Positions 1-8,493 of a stretch of 64,000 bases of DNA are shown piece by piece. The DNA comes from Actinomadura sp. WMMA1423 (GTDB lineage: Bacteria > Actinomycetota > Actinomycetes > Streptosporangiales > Streptosporangiaceae): positions 6,138,001 to 6,202,000 of the forward strand of contig NZ_CP041244.1 in assembly GCF_006547145.1 (NCBI RefSeq), given 5' to 3'. The stretch's first letter is position 1; the number at the start of each line of letters is the position of its first letter. The position numbers and the translations under genes are program-made. The notes beneath the pieces were generated by a model, which saw only the letters and a program-made list of their open reading frames with translations, made no database searches and was not told where the DNA came from.

Positions 1-2
1 CG

Positions 3-248
3 GAGGCCCGCACGAAGGTCCAGCACTGGCTGCCGAAGGACCGCGCCAACGGGAAGATCAACTTCGACCTGTGGACGGACGGCGACAACCTGCCGCGCAA
101 GCTCGTGTCCAAGGCCACCGGGTCCCAGGGCGAGAACGGCACGGTGACCGTCCTCTACAGCGACTACGGCAAGTCCGTGAACGTGAACACGCCCCCGTCC
201 GACCAGGTGGGCCAGCTCTCCCTGCAGGGCATCCTCGGCGGTAACTGA
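3..248 (+). CDS. LppX/LprAFG-like lipoprotein, C-terminal part (5' end outside window)
   Basis: An open frame enters at the left edge and stops at TGA 246-248. Its last 80 or so residues align by eye with the C-terminus of the next gene: both carry an FDLW.DG..LPRK motif followed by a YxDYGK or YRDFGK strand and a Pro-Pro pair. This is the beta-rich half of the LppX/LprAFG lipid-binding fold, so the two genes are tandem paralogues. The N-terminus, signal peptide and lipobox lie outside the window. The family assignment rests on similarity to the neighbouring gene and general family knowledge. Confidence 0.7.
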   Translation, partial: EARTKVQHWLPKDRANGKINFDLWTDGDNLPRKLVSKATGSQGENGTVTVLYSDYGKSVNVNTPPSDQVGQLSLQGILGGN

Positions 249-364
249 CGGCCGGCGACTCACGGCGGTGTCGACGATGGTGAACCTCGGCGGGGTCCTT
301 TGCGTCTGATGTACCGTTCGCCCCGCATCACCCGGGTGCCAAGGAGACCAAGGAGACCCCCAAG

Positions 365-1243
365 ATGATCCGTCGTTTCGCCGCAGGCACGGCGCTGGCC
401 ACCGGCCTCGCCCTCTCGCTGACCGGCTGCCTCGGGGACGCCGGGAAGAAGGTGGACGATGCCGGCAAGGGACTGAGGCTGTCGGCCGCGCAGGTCCTCG
501 GCAAGGCCGCCGAGAAGACCGGCCAGATCGACTCTTTCCAGGCCGACATGTCGATGCAGATGACCGGCACGTCGCAGGGTGACGCCTCGATGAACGGCAC
601 GATGCAGTACCGGACGAAGCCCGACCTCGCCTACAGCATGAACTTCGCGCAGATGACCGTCGGCGGCAAGTCGGTGGGCGGCATGGAGCAGCGGCTCGTC
701 GGCCGGAACATGTACATGAAGATGCCGATGCTGTCCCAGCTCGGCGGCGGCTCCAAGCCGTGGATCAAGATCTCGCTGGACGAGCTGGGCGCGAAGTCCG
801 GCATGAACATCGACGAGCTGCTCCAGCAGTCCCGGCAGATGGACCCGGTCCAGAACACCAAGATGCTGACGGCGTCCAAGGACGCGCGGGAGGTCGGCAA
901 GGAGACCGTCGACGGTGTCCAGACGACCCACTACACCGGCACGTACCGGATGGAGGACGCGGTCGCGAAGCTCTCCCCGGAGACGCGGGAGGCCTACCGC
1001 AAGAGCCTCGGCAAGACCGGGCAGCAGGCCATGCACTTCGACCTGTGGGTGGACGGTCAGCAGCTGCCGCGCAAGATGACGATGAAGTCGACGCAGTCGA
1101 CCGAAGGCGACATGACCATGACGATGAAGTACCGCGACTTCGGCAAGCCGGTGCAGGTCACCGAGCCGCCGGCGAGCGAGGTCACCGACTTCGGCGAGAT
1201 CATGAGCCGGCTCGGCAACGGCAACGGCCTCCCCGGCGCCTGA
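365..1243 (+). CDS. LppX/LprAFG-like lipoprotein
   Basis: A 292-residue predicted lipoprotein. The N-terminus has two Arg, a hydrophobic stretch and a lipobox LTGC with the modified Cys at residue 22, so it should be exported and anchored on the outer face of the membrane. The mature part is Met- and Lys-rich with alternating strands and the FDLW.DG..LPRK motif near residues 225-240, as in LppX/LprAFG proteins, which carry lipids or lipoglycans across the envelope. Two purine-rich ribosome binding sites (AAGGAG at about 340 and 350) precede the ATG. It is the second of two tandem paralogues and lies upstream of an mce lipid-import operon, which fits a lipid-related role. The exact ligand is unknown. 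Confidence 0.75.
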   Translation: MIRRFAAGTALATGLALSLTGCLGDAGKKVDDAGKGLRLSAAQVLGKAAEKTGQIDSFQADMSMQMTGTSQGDASMNGTMQYRTKPDLAYSMNFAQMTVGGKSVGGMEQRLVGRNMYMKMPMLSQLGGGSKPWIKISLDELGAKSGMNIDELLQQSRQMDPVQNTKMLTASKDAREVGKETVDGVQTTHYTGTYRMEDAVAKLSPETREAYRKSLGKTGQQAMHFDLWVDGQQLPRKMTMKSTQSTEGDMTMTMKYRDFGKPVQVTEPPASEVTDFGEIMSRLGNGNGLPGA

Positions 1244-1260
1244 CCCGGCCCGGCCCGGCC

Positions 1261-1343
1261 GGGCCCGCCCCGCATGCGGCGGGCCCGCGTCCGAGCACGA
1301 CCGAGGGACCGTACCCCGACCGGGGCACGGTCCCTCCGTCGTG
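1261..1343 (+). terminator. Double-hairpin terminator after the lipoprotein gene
   Basis: Two consecutive stems follow the lipoprotein stop codon. The first pairs 1261-1269 with 1278-1286 (9 bp). The second pairs 1296-1301 with 1338-1343 and 1304-1312 with 1327-1335. Neither has a U-tract, which is normal for actinobacterial terminators. Confidence 0.7.
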
Positions 1344-1379
1344 TCCCCGGGGTGTCCCCACCCCGTCCTGTCCTCTGAT

Positions 1380-1408
1380 TTGGTCTCTCAAGTCATCGCA
1401 CGTATTCT
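1380..1408 (+). promoter_or_regulatory. Promoter of rplJ-rplL
   Basis: TTGGTC at 1380-1385 and TATTCT at 1403-1408 are separated by 17 bp, a good housekeeping sigma spacing. A start near 1415 would give a leader of about 220 nt before rplJ. Confidence 0.6.
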
Positions 1409-1414
1409 GTTCCG

Positions 1415-1633
1415 TGCCGAAGACCGCCGGTCGTCACCTCCCTCGAGGTGACCGAAGGACCCGACTCACGTCGGGCGGCCTGCGTAGGTGAGACGAGAGC
1501 TTCCCGCATGGCCTCCGTGCCGTGCCTGGACGCCCCGTGCGCCTGCGCCGGGGCGTTTTTTGGTGGATCGGCGCCGAAACCCGCACGCGGGCGAGGCGCG
1601 GATCGGACCACCCAGGTAATCGGAAGGAGGGCT
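1415..1633 (+). promoter_or_regulatory. Ribosomal protein L10 mRNA leader
   Basis: The roughly 220-nt untranslated stretch before rplJ contains a CCTGCGTAGGTGA block near 1479-1491 and several complementary segments, resembling L10(L12) autoregulatory leaders in front of rplJ in other actinobacteria. In those leaders the L10-L12 complex binds the RNA and represses its own operon. A terminator-like hairpin sits inside it at 1531-1561. The leader assignment is from position and remembered similarity; no covariance search was possible. Confidence 0.55.
1531..1561 (+). terminator. Attenuator-like hairpin with U-tract inside the rplJ leader
   Basis: A perfect 7-bp stem (1531-1537 with 1549-1555) is followed directly by six T residues (1556-1561). 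This is a classical intrinsic terminator shape, rare in this genome where most terminators lack a U-run. Lying between the promoter and the rplJ start, it is placed to attenuate rplJL transcription. Confidence 0.6.
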
Positions 1634-2194
1634 ATGGCCAAGGCCCACAAGGACGCGGCGATCGCCGAGCTCAAGAGCGAGTTCGAGAGCTCCAACGGCG
1701 CCGTGCTGACCGAGTACCGCGGGCTTAGCGTCGCGCAGGTCAAGGAGCTGCGCGACAACCTCGGCGAGACCGCGCGGTTCCGCGTGGTGAAGAACACGCT
1801 GACCAAGCGCGCCGCGAACGAGGCCGGTGTCGACGAGCAGTTCCGTGATCTGCTCGAAGGCCCGTCGGCCATCGCGTTCGTCCGCGGCGACGTGGTCGAG
1901 GCCGCCAAGGGCCTGCGCGACTTCGCCAAGGCGAACCCGATGCTGGTGATCAAGGGCGGCTTCATCGACGGTCAGTCGATGGACGCCGCCGAGGTCACCA
2001 AGCTGGCGGACCTCGAGTCGCGCGAGGTCCTCCTCGCGAAGCTGGCCGGCGCGATGAAGGGCTCGATGGCGAACGCCGCCGCGCTGTTCAACGCCCTGCC
2101 GACGCAGGCCGCCCAGCTCGCCGAGGCGCTGCGCGCCAAGCGCGCCGAGGGCGAGACCGCCGAGGCACCCGCCGCCGAGGCGTCCGCCGAGTAG
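1634..2194 (+). CDS. rplJ: 50S ribosomal protein L10
   Basis: A 186-residue L10 protein, the base of the ribosomal stalk; its C-terminal helices hold L7/L12 dimers. The start MAKAHKDAAIAELK follows a strong GGAGGG site at 1626-1631, whereas upstream in-frame starts would include the leader hairpin. The central segment with RVVKNTLTKRA and the GPSAIAF region is typical. The Ala/Glu-rich tail is common in actinobacteria. It forms a two-gene operon with rplL, 54 nt downstream, probably autoregulated through the leader. Confidence 0.97.
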   Translation: MAKAHKDAAIAELKSEFESSNGAVLTEYRGLSVAQVKELRDNLGETARFRVVKNTLTKRAANEAGVDEQFRDLLEGPSAIAFVRGDVVEAAKGLRDFAKANPMLVIKGGFIDGQSMDAAEVTKLADLESREVLLAKLAGAMKGSMANAAALFNALPTQAAQLAEALRAKRAEGETAEAPAAEASAE

Positions 2195-2248
2195 GCAACC
2201 CGCGGTCCAGTACCACCCCAGATCACAAGCCATAGCGGAGGAATCATC

Positions 2249-2638
2249 ATGGCGAAGCTCAGCACCGACGACCTGCTCGACGCGTTCAAGGAGATGACCC
2301 TTCTCGAGCTCTCCGAGTTCGTGAAGCAGTTCGAGGAGGTCTTCGACGTCAAGGCCGCCGCCCCCGTCGCCGCCGTCGCCGCGGCCCCGGGCGCGCCGGC
2401 GGGTGGCGCCGAGGAGGCCCCGGCCCAGGACGAGTTCGACGTCATCCTCGAGGGTGCCGGCGACAAGAAGATCCAGGTCATCAAGGAGGTTCGCGCCCTG
2501 ACGAGCCTCGGCCTCAAGGAGGCCAAGGACCTGGTCGACGGCGCGCCGAAGCCGCTGCTCGAGAAGGTCAACAAGGAGACGGCCGACAAGGCCAAGGAGG
2601 CCCTGGAGAAGGCCGGCGCGTCGGTCACCGTCAAGTAA
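2249..2638 (+). CDS. rplL: 50S ribosomal protein L7/L12
   Basis: A 129-residue L7/L12 protein. It has the N-terminal dimerisation helices that bind L10, an Ala/Pro-rich hinge (about residues 36-55) and the conserved C-terminal domain with IQVIKEVRALTSLGLKEAK, which contacts elongation factors EF-Tu and EF-G. A GGAGGA site lies just before the ATG. Length is normal. It is the last gene of the rplJL operon and is followed by a 16-bp terminator stem. Confidence 0.97.
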   Translation: MAKLSTDDLLDAFKEMTLLELSEFVKQFEEVFDVKAAAPVAAVAAAPGAPAGGAEEAPAQDEFDVILEGAGDKKIQVIKEVRALTSLGLKEAKDLVDGAPKPLLEKVNKETADKAKEALEKAGASVTVK

Positions 2639-2681
2639 GGCGCTCCAGAGCTCCCGGAGCCTCGCGGCTCCACCGCTCTCC

Positions 2682-2715
2682 AGGAGGCGGTCACCCCGGT
2701 GGGGTGGCCGCCTCC
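2682..2715 (+). terminator. rplJL terminator
   Basis: Positions 2682-2697 pair with 2700-2715 in a nearly perfect 16-bp stem (one G-U) with a very short loop, 43 nt after the rplL stop. No coding frame crosses it. Confidence 0.85.
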
Positions 2716-3011
2716 TTCGTGTTGCGGCGGTGTCCGTAGGGCCTTGTCGCGGAACGCGCGGGGCCTTGTCGCGGAGCGCGGACCTGGGGCGCCGGGGCGG
2801 CCCGTTTCCTGTACGGAGGTGACAAACCCCTGCCGGAAACCGTGTGCCCTGACGGGTTGTGCCGCTTCCCGCCCGCGGCGTAGCGTCCCGTCCTGACGCA
2901 CTGGCCACACCCGGCCGCGGGCGTCTCCGCAGTGCGGCGGACCCCCGGTCGTCAGCCGTCGCCGGCACCCCGGTCTTGAGGCTCCGGTTCTTGGACCACT
3001 AGTCTCATAGA

Positions 3012-3039
3012 CGCCGTAAGTAACGATTGTCTTACGACG
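3012..3039. promoter_or_regulatory. Candidate operator upstream of the mce operon
   Basis: An inverted repeat with 9-bp arms (3012-3020 and 3031-3039, 8 of 9 matching, core CGTAAG/CTTACG) and a 10-bp AT-richer spacer lies about 235 bp upstream of mceG. Size and symmetry fit a dimeric repressor such as the TetR or FadR/GntR-type regulators known for other mce operons. No regulator gene is adjacent. The rest of the 2716-3274 interval shows no coding potential. Confidence 0.4.
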
Positions 3040-3072
3040 TCGCATTTAGCCGCTGATCTGGGTCGGAACCCC

Positions 3073-3100
3073 TTCCATTTGGACGGGGGGCCGCTACGGT
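3073..3100 (+). promoter_or_regulatory. Possible mce promoter
   Basis: TACGGT at 3095-3100 is a reasonable -10 element; the best -35 candidate upstream (TTCCAT, 3073-3078, 16-bp spacer) is weak. Position, between the inverted repeat and mceG, is the main support. Confidence 0.25.
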
Positions 3101-3274
3101 AGTGGCACCCGTCACGGCTACCGGACGGTAGCAATGCGGCGGACACGCAGCGTGACAGCGGAACGCGGTGTGGAACGCGGCGTGACGACAAAGGCGCGGT
3201 GTGACGACAGAAAGAGCCTGAGTGCTACTCGCTCATTGGTTCGGGATTCCCCCGGCCTGGACGAAAGGTGACGA

Positions 3275-4399
3275 GTGGGCGTCGAGATCAGAGTCGAGGG
3301 CCTGACGAAGTCCTTCGGCCGCCAGGTGATCTGGCAGGACGTGTCGCTGACCATTCCCGCAGGTGAGATCTCCGTTCTCCTGGGTCCGTCCGGTACGGGC
3401 AAGTCGGTCTTCCTGAAGTCCCTGGTGGGACTGCTCAAGCCCGACCGCGGGCACATCTGGATCGGCGACAGGGACCTGCCGTACCTGCCCGAGTCGCAGC
3501 TCTACGACACCCGGAAGCAGTTCGGCGTCCTGTTCCAGGACGGCGCCCTCTTCGGCTCCATGAACCTGTTCGACAACATCGCGTTCCCGCTCCGCGAGCA
3601 CACCAAGAAGTCCGAGTCCGAGGTCAAGCGCATCGTCCTCGAGAAGATGGACATGGTCGGCCTCCTCGGCGCCGAGCACAAACTGCCCGGCGAGATCTCC
3701 GGCGGTATGAAGAAGCGCGCCGGCCTTGCCCGCGCCCTCGTCCTGGACCCCGAGATCCTGCTGGTGGACGAGCCGGACTCCGGCCTCGACCCGGTCCGCA
3801 CCGCGTTCCTGAACCAGGTGTTCATCGACCTCAACGCCCAGATCGGCGCGACGTTCCTGATCGTCACGCACGACATCAACACCGCCCGCACCGTCCCGGA
3901 CAACATCGGCCTGCTGTACCAGCGGCACCTGGCGATGTTCGGGCCGCGGGAGATGCTGCTGTCCAGCGAGGAGCCCGTCGTCCGGCAGTTCCTCAACGCC
4001 AGCAAGATCGGCCCGATCGGCATGTCCGAGGAGAAGGACGAGTCCGAGCTCGAGGCCGAGGCGAAGATGGGGCACGACCCCGGCAAGCTGCCGCCGATCC
4101 CGCCGCAGCAGATGCCGAGCAACGGGCTGCTCCGCACCGGTATGCACGCGCCCGGCGCGTGGTGCGCGGCGCACGGCGTCACGCCGCCGCCCGGCTCGTT
4201 CATCGACGACCTCGGCCGCAACTGGGTCGAGGAGTGGCCGCGCTACGTGGCGTCGATGACGCCCGTCGGCGCACCCGCCGGCGGCGCGCACGGAGCGCCC
4301 GGCGGCATGCCTCCCTCCGGTCCGCCGCCCGGCGGTCCCGGTGGACAGTTCCCGGGCAACCCGCCGCCCGGCCGGCCGGGAGCGGGTGCAGGCTACTGA
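3275..4399 (+). CDS. mceG: Mce transporter ATPase MceG/Mkl
   Basis: A 374-residue ABC ATPase that powers the Mce lipid importer. Walker A GPSGTGKS is at residues 37-44, Q88 forms the Q-loop, the signature ISGGM is at 141-145, Walker B ILLVDEP at 161-167 and the switch His at 199. After about residue 250 comes a C-terminal extension ending in a Pro/Gly-rich tail (about 310-374); Mkl proteins of mycobacteria also carry an extension. The GTG start follows GAAAGG at 3263-3268. Its stop overlaps the next start by one base (TGATG), so ATPase and permease should be co-translated. In mycobacteria mkl also lies close to rplJL, so the position is conserved. Confidence 0.93.
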   Translation: MGVEIRVEGLTKSFGRQVIWQDVSLTIPAGEISVLLGPSGTGKSVFLKSLVGLLKPDRGHIWIGDRDLPYLPESQLYDTRKQFGVLFQDGALFGSMNLFDNIAFPLREHTKKSESEVKRIVLEKMDMVGLLGAEHKLPGEISGGMKKRAGLARALVLDPEILLVDEPDSGLDPVRTAFLNQVFIDLNAQIGATFLIVTHDINTARTVPDNIGLLYQRHLAMFGPREMLLSSEEPVVRQFLNASKIGPIGMSEEKDESELEAEAKMGHDPGKLPPIPPQQMPSNGLLRTGMHAPGAWCAAHGVTPPPGSFIDDLGRNWVEEWPRYVASMTPVGAPAGGAHGAPGGMPPSGPPPGGPGGQFPGNPPPGRPGAGAGY

Positions 4400-5250
4400 T
4401 GTCCACTCCTGGTATCGGCGCGGACCAGCGAGGGGCAAGGAAGGGCGGGGGCTCTTCTGCGACGTTCCGCAAGATCGGGGACGGCGCGGCCAACGTCGCG
4501 ATCAAGGAACCCGGACGGTTCTTCGCCCTGTGCCTGGACACCGCCCGCGCGGTGTTCCAATGGCCGTTCCAGTGGCGCGAGTTCATCCAGCAGGCCTGGT
4601 TCATCGTCAGCGTCACCGTCGTCCCCACGATGCTCGTCGCCATCCCCTTCGGCGGCGTGCTGTCCCTCCAGGTCGGCGGGCTGATCCGGCAGCTCGGCGC
4701 GCAGTCCTACACCGGCGCGACCGCCGTGGTCGCGATCGTCCGGGAGGCCAGCCCGCTGGTCACCTCGCTGCTGGTCGCGGGCGCCGCGGGCTCGGCGATG
4801 TGCGCCGACATCGGCTCCCGGAAGATCCGCGAGGAGATCGACGCCATGGAGGTGCTCGGGATCAACCCCCTGCACCGCCTCGTGGTGCCGCGGATGCTCG
4901 CCTGCGCGTTCGTCGCTCTGTTCCTGAACGGGCTGGTCTCGGTGGTCGGCCTCCTCGGCGGCTACTTCTTCAACGTGATGCTCCAGGGCGGCACCCCCGG
5001 CGCCTACCTGGCCTCCTTCAACGCGATCGCGCAGTTGCCCGACCTGCTGCAGGCCGAGTTCAAGGCGTTCGTGTTCGGCATCACGGCGGGCCTCGTCGCG
5101 GCCTACAAGGGCCTGAACGCCAAGGGCGGACCGAAGGGCGTGGGCGACGCGGTCAACCAGACCGTCGTCATCACGTTCATGCTGCTCTTCCTGGAGAACT
5201 TCCTGATCTCCACGCTGTACTTCCAGTTCGTCCCGTCGAAGGGGATGTAG
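4399..5250 (+). CDS. yrbEA: MlaE/YrbE-type ABC permease A
   Basis: A 283-residue MlaE/YrbE-family permease, one of the two membrane subunits of the Mce complex. It shows about five hydrophobic segments and the family motif around IREEIDAMEVLGINPLHRLVVPRMLA (roughly residues 143-170), which couples to the MceG ATPase. The ATG at 4399 overlaps the mceG stop. Upstream in-frame ATGs lie inside the mceG coding sequence and are rejected. It ends directly against yrbEB with no spacer. Confidence 0.93.
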   Translation: MSTPGIGADQRGARKGGGSSATFRKIGDGAANVAIKEPGRFFALCLDTARAVFQWPFQWREFIQQAWFIVSVTVVPTMLVAIPFGGVLSLQVGGLIRQLGAQSYTGATAVVAIVREASPLVTSLLVAGAAGSAMCADIGSRKIREEIDAMEVLGINPLHRLVVPRMLACAFVALFLNGLVSVVGLLGGYFFNVMLQGGTPGAYLASFNAIAQLPDLLQAEFKAFVFGITAGLVAAYKGLNAKGGPKGVGDAVNQTVVITFMLLFLENFLISTLYFQFVPSKGM

Positions 5251-6099
5251 ATGACCGCCCCTGGCAAGACGGGCAAGGCGGCCCGGCGGGTGGTGAGCGC
5301 GCCGCTCGACAGGCTGGACGACTTCGGCCACCAGATGTCGTTCTACGCCCGCGCGTTCGCGTGGGTGTTCCGGGTGCTGACCCGGTACCGCACCGAGGTG
5401 CTGCGGCTGCTCGCCGAGGTGAGCCTCGGCACCGGCGGCCTCGCGGTGATCGGCGGCTCGGTGGTGATCGTCGGGTTCATGACGTTCTTCACCGGCAGCC
5501 AGGTCGGCCTGCAGGGCTACGAGTCGCTGAACCAGATCGGCACGGCCGCGTTCACCGGGTTCGTCGCGTCCTACTTCAACACCCGCGAGATCGCGCCGCT
5601 GGTGTCGGCGCTCGCGCTGTCGGCGACGGTCGGCTGCGGCTTCACCGCCCAGCTCGGCGCGATGCGGATCTCCGACGAGATCGACGCGCTGGAGGTCATG
5701 GCCGTCCCGTCGATGCCGTTCCTCGTCACGACCCGGATGCTCGCCGGGATGATCGCGGTCATCCCGCTGTACATCGTGGGCCTGCTCGCCTCCTACGGCG
5801 CGACCCGCGTGATCGTGACGATGTTCTACGGGCAGTCGACCGGCACCTACGACCACTACTTCCATCTGTTCCTACCGCCGTACGACATCTTGTGGTCGTT
5901 CGGAAAGGTGATCGTCTTCGCGGTGCTGGTGATGCTGATCCACTGCTACTACGGCTACCACGCCTCCGGCGGTCCGGCGGGCGTCGGCGTGGCGGTGGGC
6001 CGCGCGGTGCGGACCAGCATCGTGGTGATCAACGTGGCCGACCTGATGCTCGGCATGGCGATCTGGGGCACCACCACCAGCGTTCGGATCGCGGGGTGA
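5251..6099 (+). CDS. yrbEB: MlaE/YrbE-type ABC permease B
   Basis: The second MlaE/YrbE permease, 282 residues, paralogous to the preceding gene and starting on the base after its stop. The family signature is visible as ISDEIDALEVMAVPSMPFLV near residues 138-158, in the same place as in YrbEA. Two different YrbE proteins form the heterodimeric inner-membrane pore in actinobacterial Mce systems. A 61-nt gap with a G/C hairpin separates it from mceA. Confidence 0.93.
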   Translation: MTAPGKTGKAARRVVSAPLDRLDDFGHQMSFYARAFAWVFRVLTRYRTEVLRLLAEVSLGTGGLAVIGGSVVIVGFMTFFTGSQVGLQGYESLNQIGTAAFTGFVASYFNTREIAPLVSALALSATVGCGFTAQLGAMRISDEIDALEVMAVPSMPFLVTTRMLAGMIAVIPLYIVGLLASYGATRVIVTMFYGQSTGTYDHYFHLFLPPYDILWSFGKVIVFAVLVMLIHCYYGYHASGGPAGVGVAVGRAVRTSIVVINVADLMLGMAIWGTTTSVRIAG

Positions 6100-6124
6100 C
6101 CGGGATGAGCGGAGCGAACCGGGG

Positions 6125-6148
6125 GGTGTGGGGGGTCGCCCCCCCACC
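6125..6148. repeat. REP-like hairpin between yrbEB and mceA
   Basis: A stem pairs 6125-6127 and 6130-6135 with 6140-6148 around the core GGGGGTCGCCCCCC (6131-6144). The same 14-mer recurs at 49268-49281. It lies just upstream of the mceA ribosome binding site (GGAGGTG, 6149-6155) and could protect or process the polycistronic mRNA. Confidence 0.5.
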
Positions 6149-6160
6149 GGAGGTGCGGTC

Positions 6161-7465
6161 ATGAGTCAACGTTTGCGGTTCCGGGTGCTCGGGCTGTCGA
6201 TGATCCTCGTGATCATCCTGCTGCTGGCGCTGACCGTGGCGCTGTACAACAAGGCGTTCACGCCGACCCTCAACGTGCGGGTGCGGAGCGAGCGCGCGGG
6301 CCTGCAGCTGCTGCCGCACTCGGACGTGAAGGTCCGCGGCCTGATCGTCGGGGAGGTGCGCAGCGCCGACGCCGACGCGCGGGGCGCGACGCTGCACCTG
6401 GCGCTCGACCCGGACAAGGCGAAGCTGATCCCGCGGAACGTCCAGGCGCGGCTGCTGCCGAAGACGCTGTTCGGCGAGAAGTACGTGGACCTCGGGGTCC
6501 CGGCCGACGCGGGCCCCCTCGGGCTGCGCTCGGGCCAGGTCATCCAGCAGGACCGCTCCCAGGCCGCCGTCGAGATCGACAAGGTGCTGAACGACCTGCT
6601 CCCGCTGCTCCAGGCGGTGAAGCCGGCGGAGCTGAACACCACGCTGAACGCGCTGGCGACGGCGCTGCAAGGCCGCGGCGACCAGATCGGCCGCAACATC
6701 GAGGAGGCCGACGAGCTGCTGCGGAAGATCAACCCGCAGCTGGGCACGCTGGTGCACGACCTGAACGCCCTGGCCGACGTCTCCGACATCTACAGCGCCG
6801 CGGCGCCCGACCTGCTGCAGACGCTCCGCAACATCAACGTCACCAGCCGGACGATCACCGACAAGAAGGCGACGATCGAGCAGCTGATCCCGGCGACTAC
6901 GGCGCTGGCACAGGACGGCGACGTGTTCATGCGGCAGAACGGCCCGAAGATCATCGGCTTCAACATCGCGAACCGGGACGTCCTGGACCTGGTCGCCCGC
7001 TACTCGCCGTCGCTGCCGTGCGTGTTCGCCGGGCTGATGAAGATCCGGCCGGAGGCCGAGCGGGTGGCCGGGGGGAACGGCTCCAAGACCTTCAACCTGA
7101 CGGTCGAGATCGTCAAGCCGCGGCCGGGCTTCAAGTACCCGCTGGACAAGCCGGAGGTCAAGGACCAGCGCAACCCGCGCTGCTACGGCCTGCCGAACCC
7201 GAAGGTCCCGTCCCCGGACTACCTCGCGCTGGACGGCACGGAAGACGACCTGTGGTGGAAGAACCCCGATGACCCGAACGGCGGCGGGAGCCGCGGCCGG
7301 GCCCTGTCGAACGTCTTCGTGGACCCGGGCGCGATGAGCGAGAAGGAAAAGATCAAGAGCGTGCTCGGACCGGTGACGCGGACCCCCTCCGACCGGCTCT
7401 CCGACGTGTCGGCGCTGATGTTCGGGCCGCTTCTCGCGGACGGATCGGTGGTGACGGTCAAGTGA
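6161..7465 (+). CDS. mceA: Mce family protein MceA
   Basis: A 434-residue MceA-type protein. It has a short cytoplasmic N-terminus, one membrane anchor (about residues 10-30), an MCE/MlaD domain (about 35-115, with VKVRGLIVGEV) and a long helical region that forms the periplasmic barrel. The ATG at 6161 follows GGAGGTG; a GTG at 6128 inside the hairpin is less likely. It is the first of six MCE subunits that build the lipid tunnel on top of YrbEAB-MceG. Its stop overlaps mceB by four bases (GTGA). Confidence 0.9.
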   Translation: MSQRLRFRVLGLSMILVIILLLALTVALYNKAFTPTLNVRVRSERAGLQLLPHSDVKVRGLIVGEVRSADADARGATLHLALDPDKAKLIPRNVQARLLPKTLFGEKYVDLGVPADAGPLGLRSGQVIQQDRSQAAVEIDKVLNDLLPLLQAVKPAELNTTLNALATALQGRGDQIGRNIEEADELLRKINPQLGTLVHDLNALADVSDIYSAAAPDLLQTLRNINVTSRTITDKKATIEQLIPATTALAQDGDVFMRQNGPKIIGFNIANRDVLDLVARYSPSLPCVFAGLMKIRPEAERVAGGNGSKTFNLTVEIVKPRPGFKYPLDKPEVKDQRNPRCYGLPNPKVPSPDYLALDGTEDDLWWKNPDDPNGGGSRGRALSNVFVDPGAMSEKEKIKSVLGPVTRTPSDRLSDVSALMFGPLLADGSVVTVK

Positions 7466-8493
7466 GGACGACGAGCGCGGCGATCAAGCTGGCGATCTTC
7501 GTGGTCGTCACGTCGCTGGCCACCGGCGTGCTGGCGATGACGATCTCCAACATGCGGTTCCGGGAGACGACCACCTACAAGGCGATCTTCTCGGACGTGA
7601 CGGGCCTGCTCGACAACGACGACGTGCGCGTCGCCGGCGTCCGCGTCGGCCAGATCGAGCACATCGAGCTGTACCGGGGCGACAAGGCCGAGGTCACGTT
7701 CAGCCTCCAGAAGGAGAACGTCTTCAAGGCGGGGCTGCCCTCGTCCACCAAGGCGCAGATCCGGTACCGGAACCTGATGGGCCAGCGGTACCTGGCGCTG
7801 ACCGACGGCGCCGGGCAGGCCAACGACTACCTGAAGCCCGGCGGGACGATCCCGATCGCGCAGACCACGCCGGCGCTGGACCTGACGACCCTGTTCAACG
7901 GGTTCCGGCCGCTGTTCCGCGCGCTGGAGCCCAAGGACGTCAACACGCTCGCGATGCAGATCATCCAGGTGCTCCAGGGCGAGGGCGGGACGATCAACAG
8001 CCTGCTCGCGCACGTGGCGTCGCTGACCAACACGCTCGCCGACCGGGACAAGGTCATCGGCGACGTCATCGACAACCTGAACACCGTGCTCGGCACCATC
8101 GACGAGCGCCACAACGAGGTCGACCAGCTGGTCACGGACCTGCGCGGCTTCGTCAGCGGGGTGTCGGGCGACCGTCAGGCGATCTTCGACTCGGTGTCGG
8201 CGATCAACGACCTGACCGGCACCACGCAGAGCCTGCTCGCCGACGCCCGCCCCGGCATCCGCAACGACATCGCGGGGCTGCGCAAGCTCACCGCCACGTT
8301 CGACGCCAACGGCAAGGAACTCGACGCGGGCCTGCAGCGGACGCCGAAGCGGCTGGAGGGGCTGGTGAACATCTCCTCCTACGGCTCCTGGTTCAACATG
8401 TACATCTGCGGCCTCGACGCGCGGGTGCGGCTGCCGGGCGGACCGGTCTACCAGACGCCGGCGATCGTGAACGAGAACGCGAGGTGCAAGTAG
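7462..8493 (+). CDS. mceB: Mce family protein MceB
   Basis: A 343-residue Mce subunit with an N-terminal anchor (residues 7-25), an MCE domain containing DDVRVAGVRVGQIEHIEL (about 53-70) and a coiled helical domain to about 300. The GTG start overlaps the mceA stop, showing translational coupling. Two Cys occur near the C-terminus. It abuts mceC directly (TAG-ATG). Confidence 0.9.
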   Translation: MRTTSAAIKLAIFVVVTSLATGVLAMTISNMRFRETTTYKAIFSDVTGLLDNDDVRVAGVRVGQIEHIELYRGDKAEVTFSLQKENVFKAGLPSSTKAQIRYRNLMGQRYLALTDGAGQANDYLKPGGTIPIAQTTPALDLTTLFNGFRPLFRALEPKDVNTLAMQIIQVLQGEGGTINSLLAHVASLTNTLADRDKVIGDVIDNLNTVLGTIDERHNEVDQLVTDLRGFVSGVSGDRQAIFDSVSAINDLTGTTQSLLADARPGIRNDIAGLRKLTATFDANGKELDAGLQRTPKRLEGLVNISSYGSWFNMYICGLDARVRLPGGPVYQTPAIVNENARCK

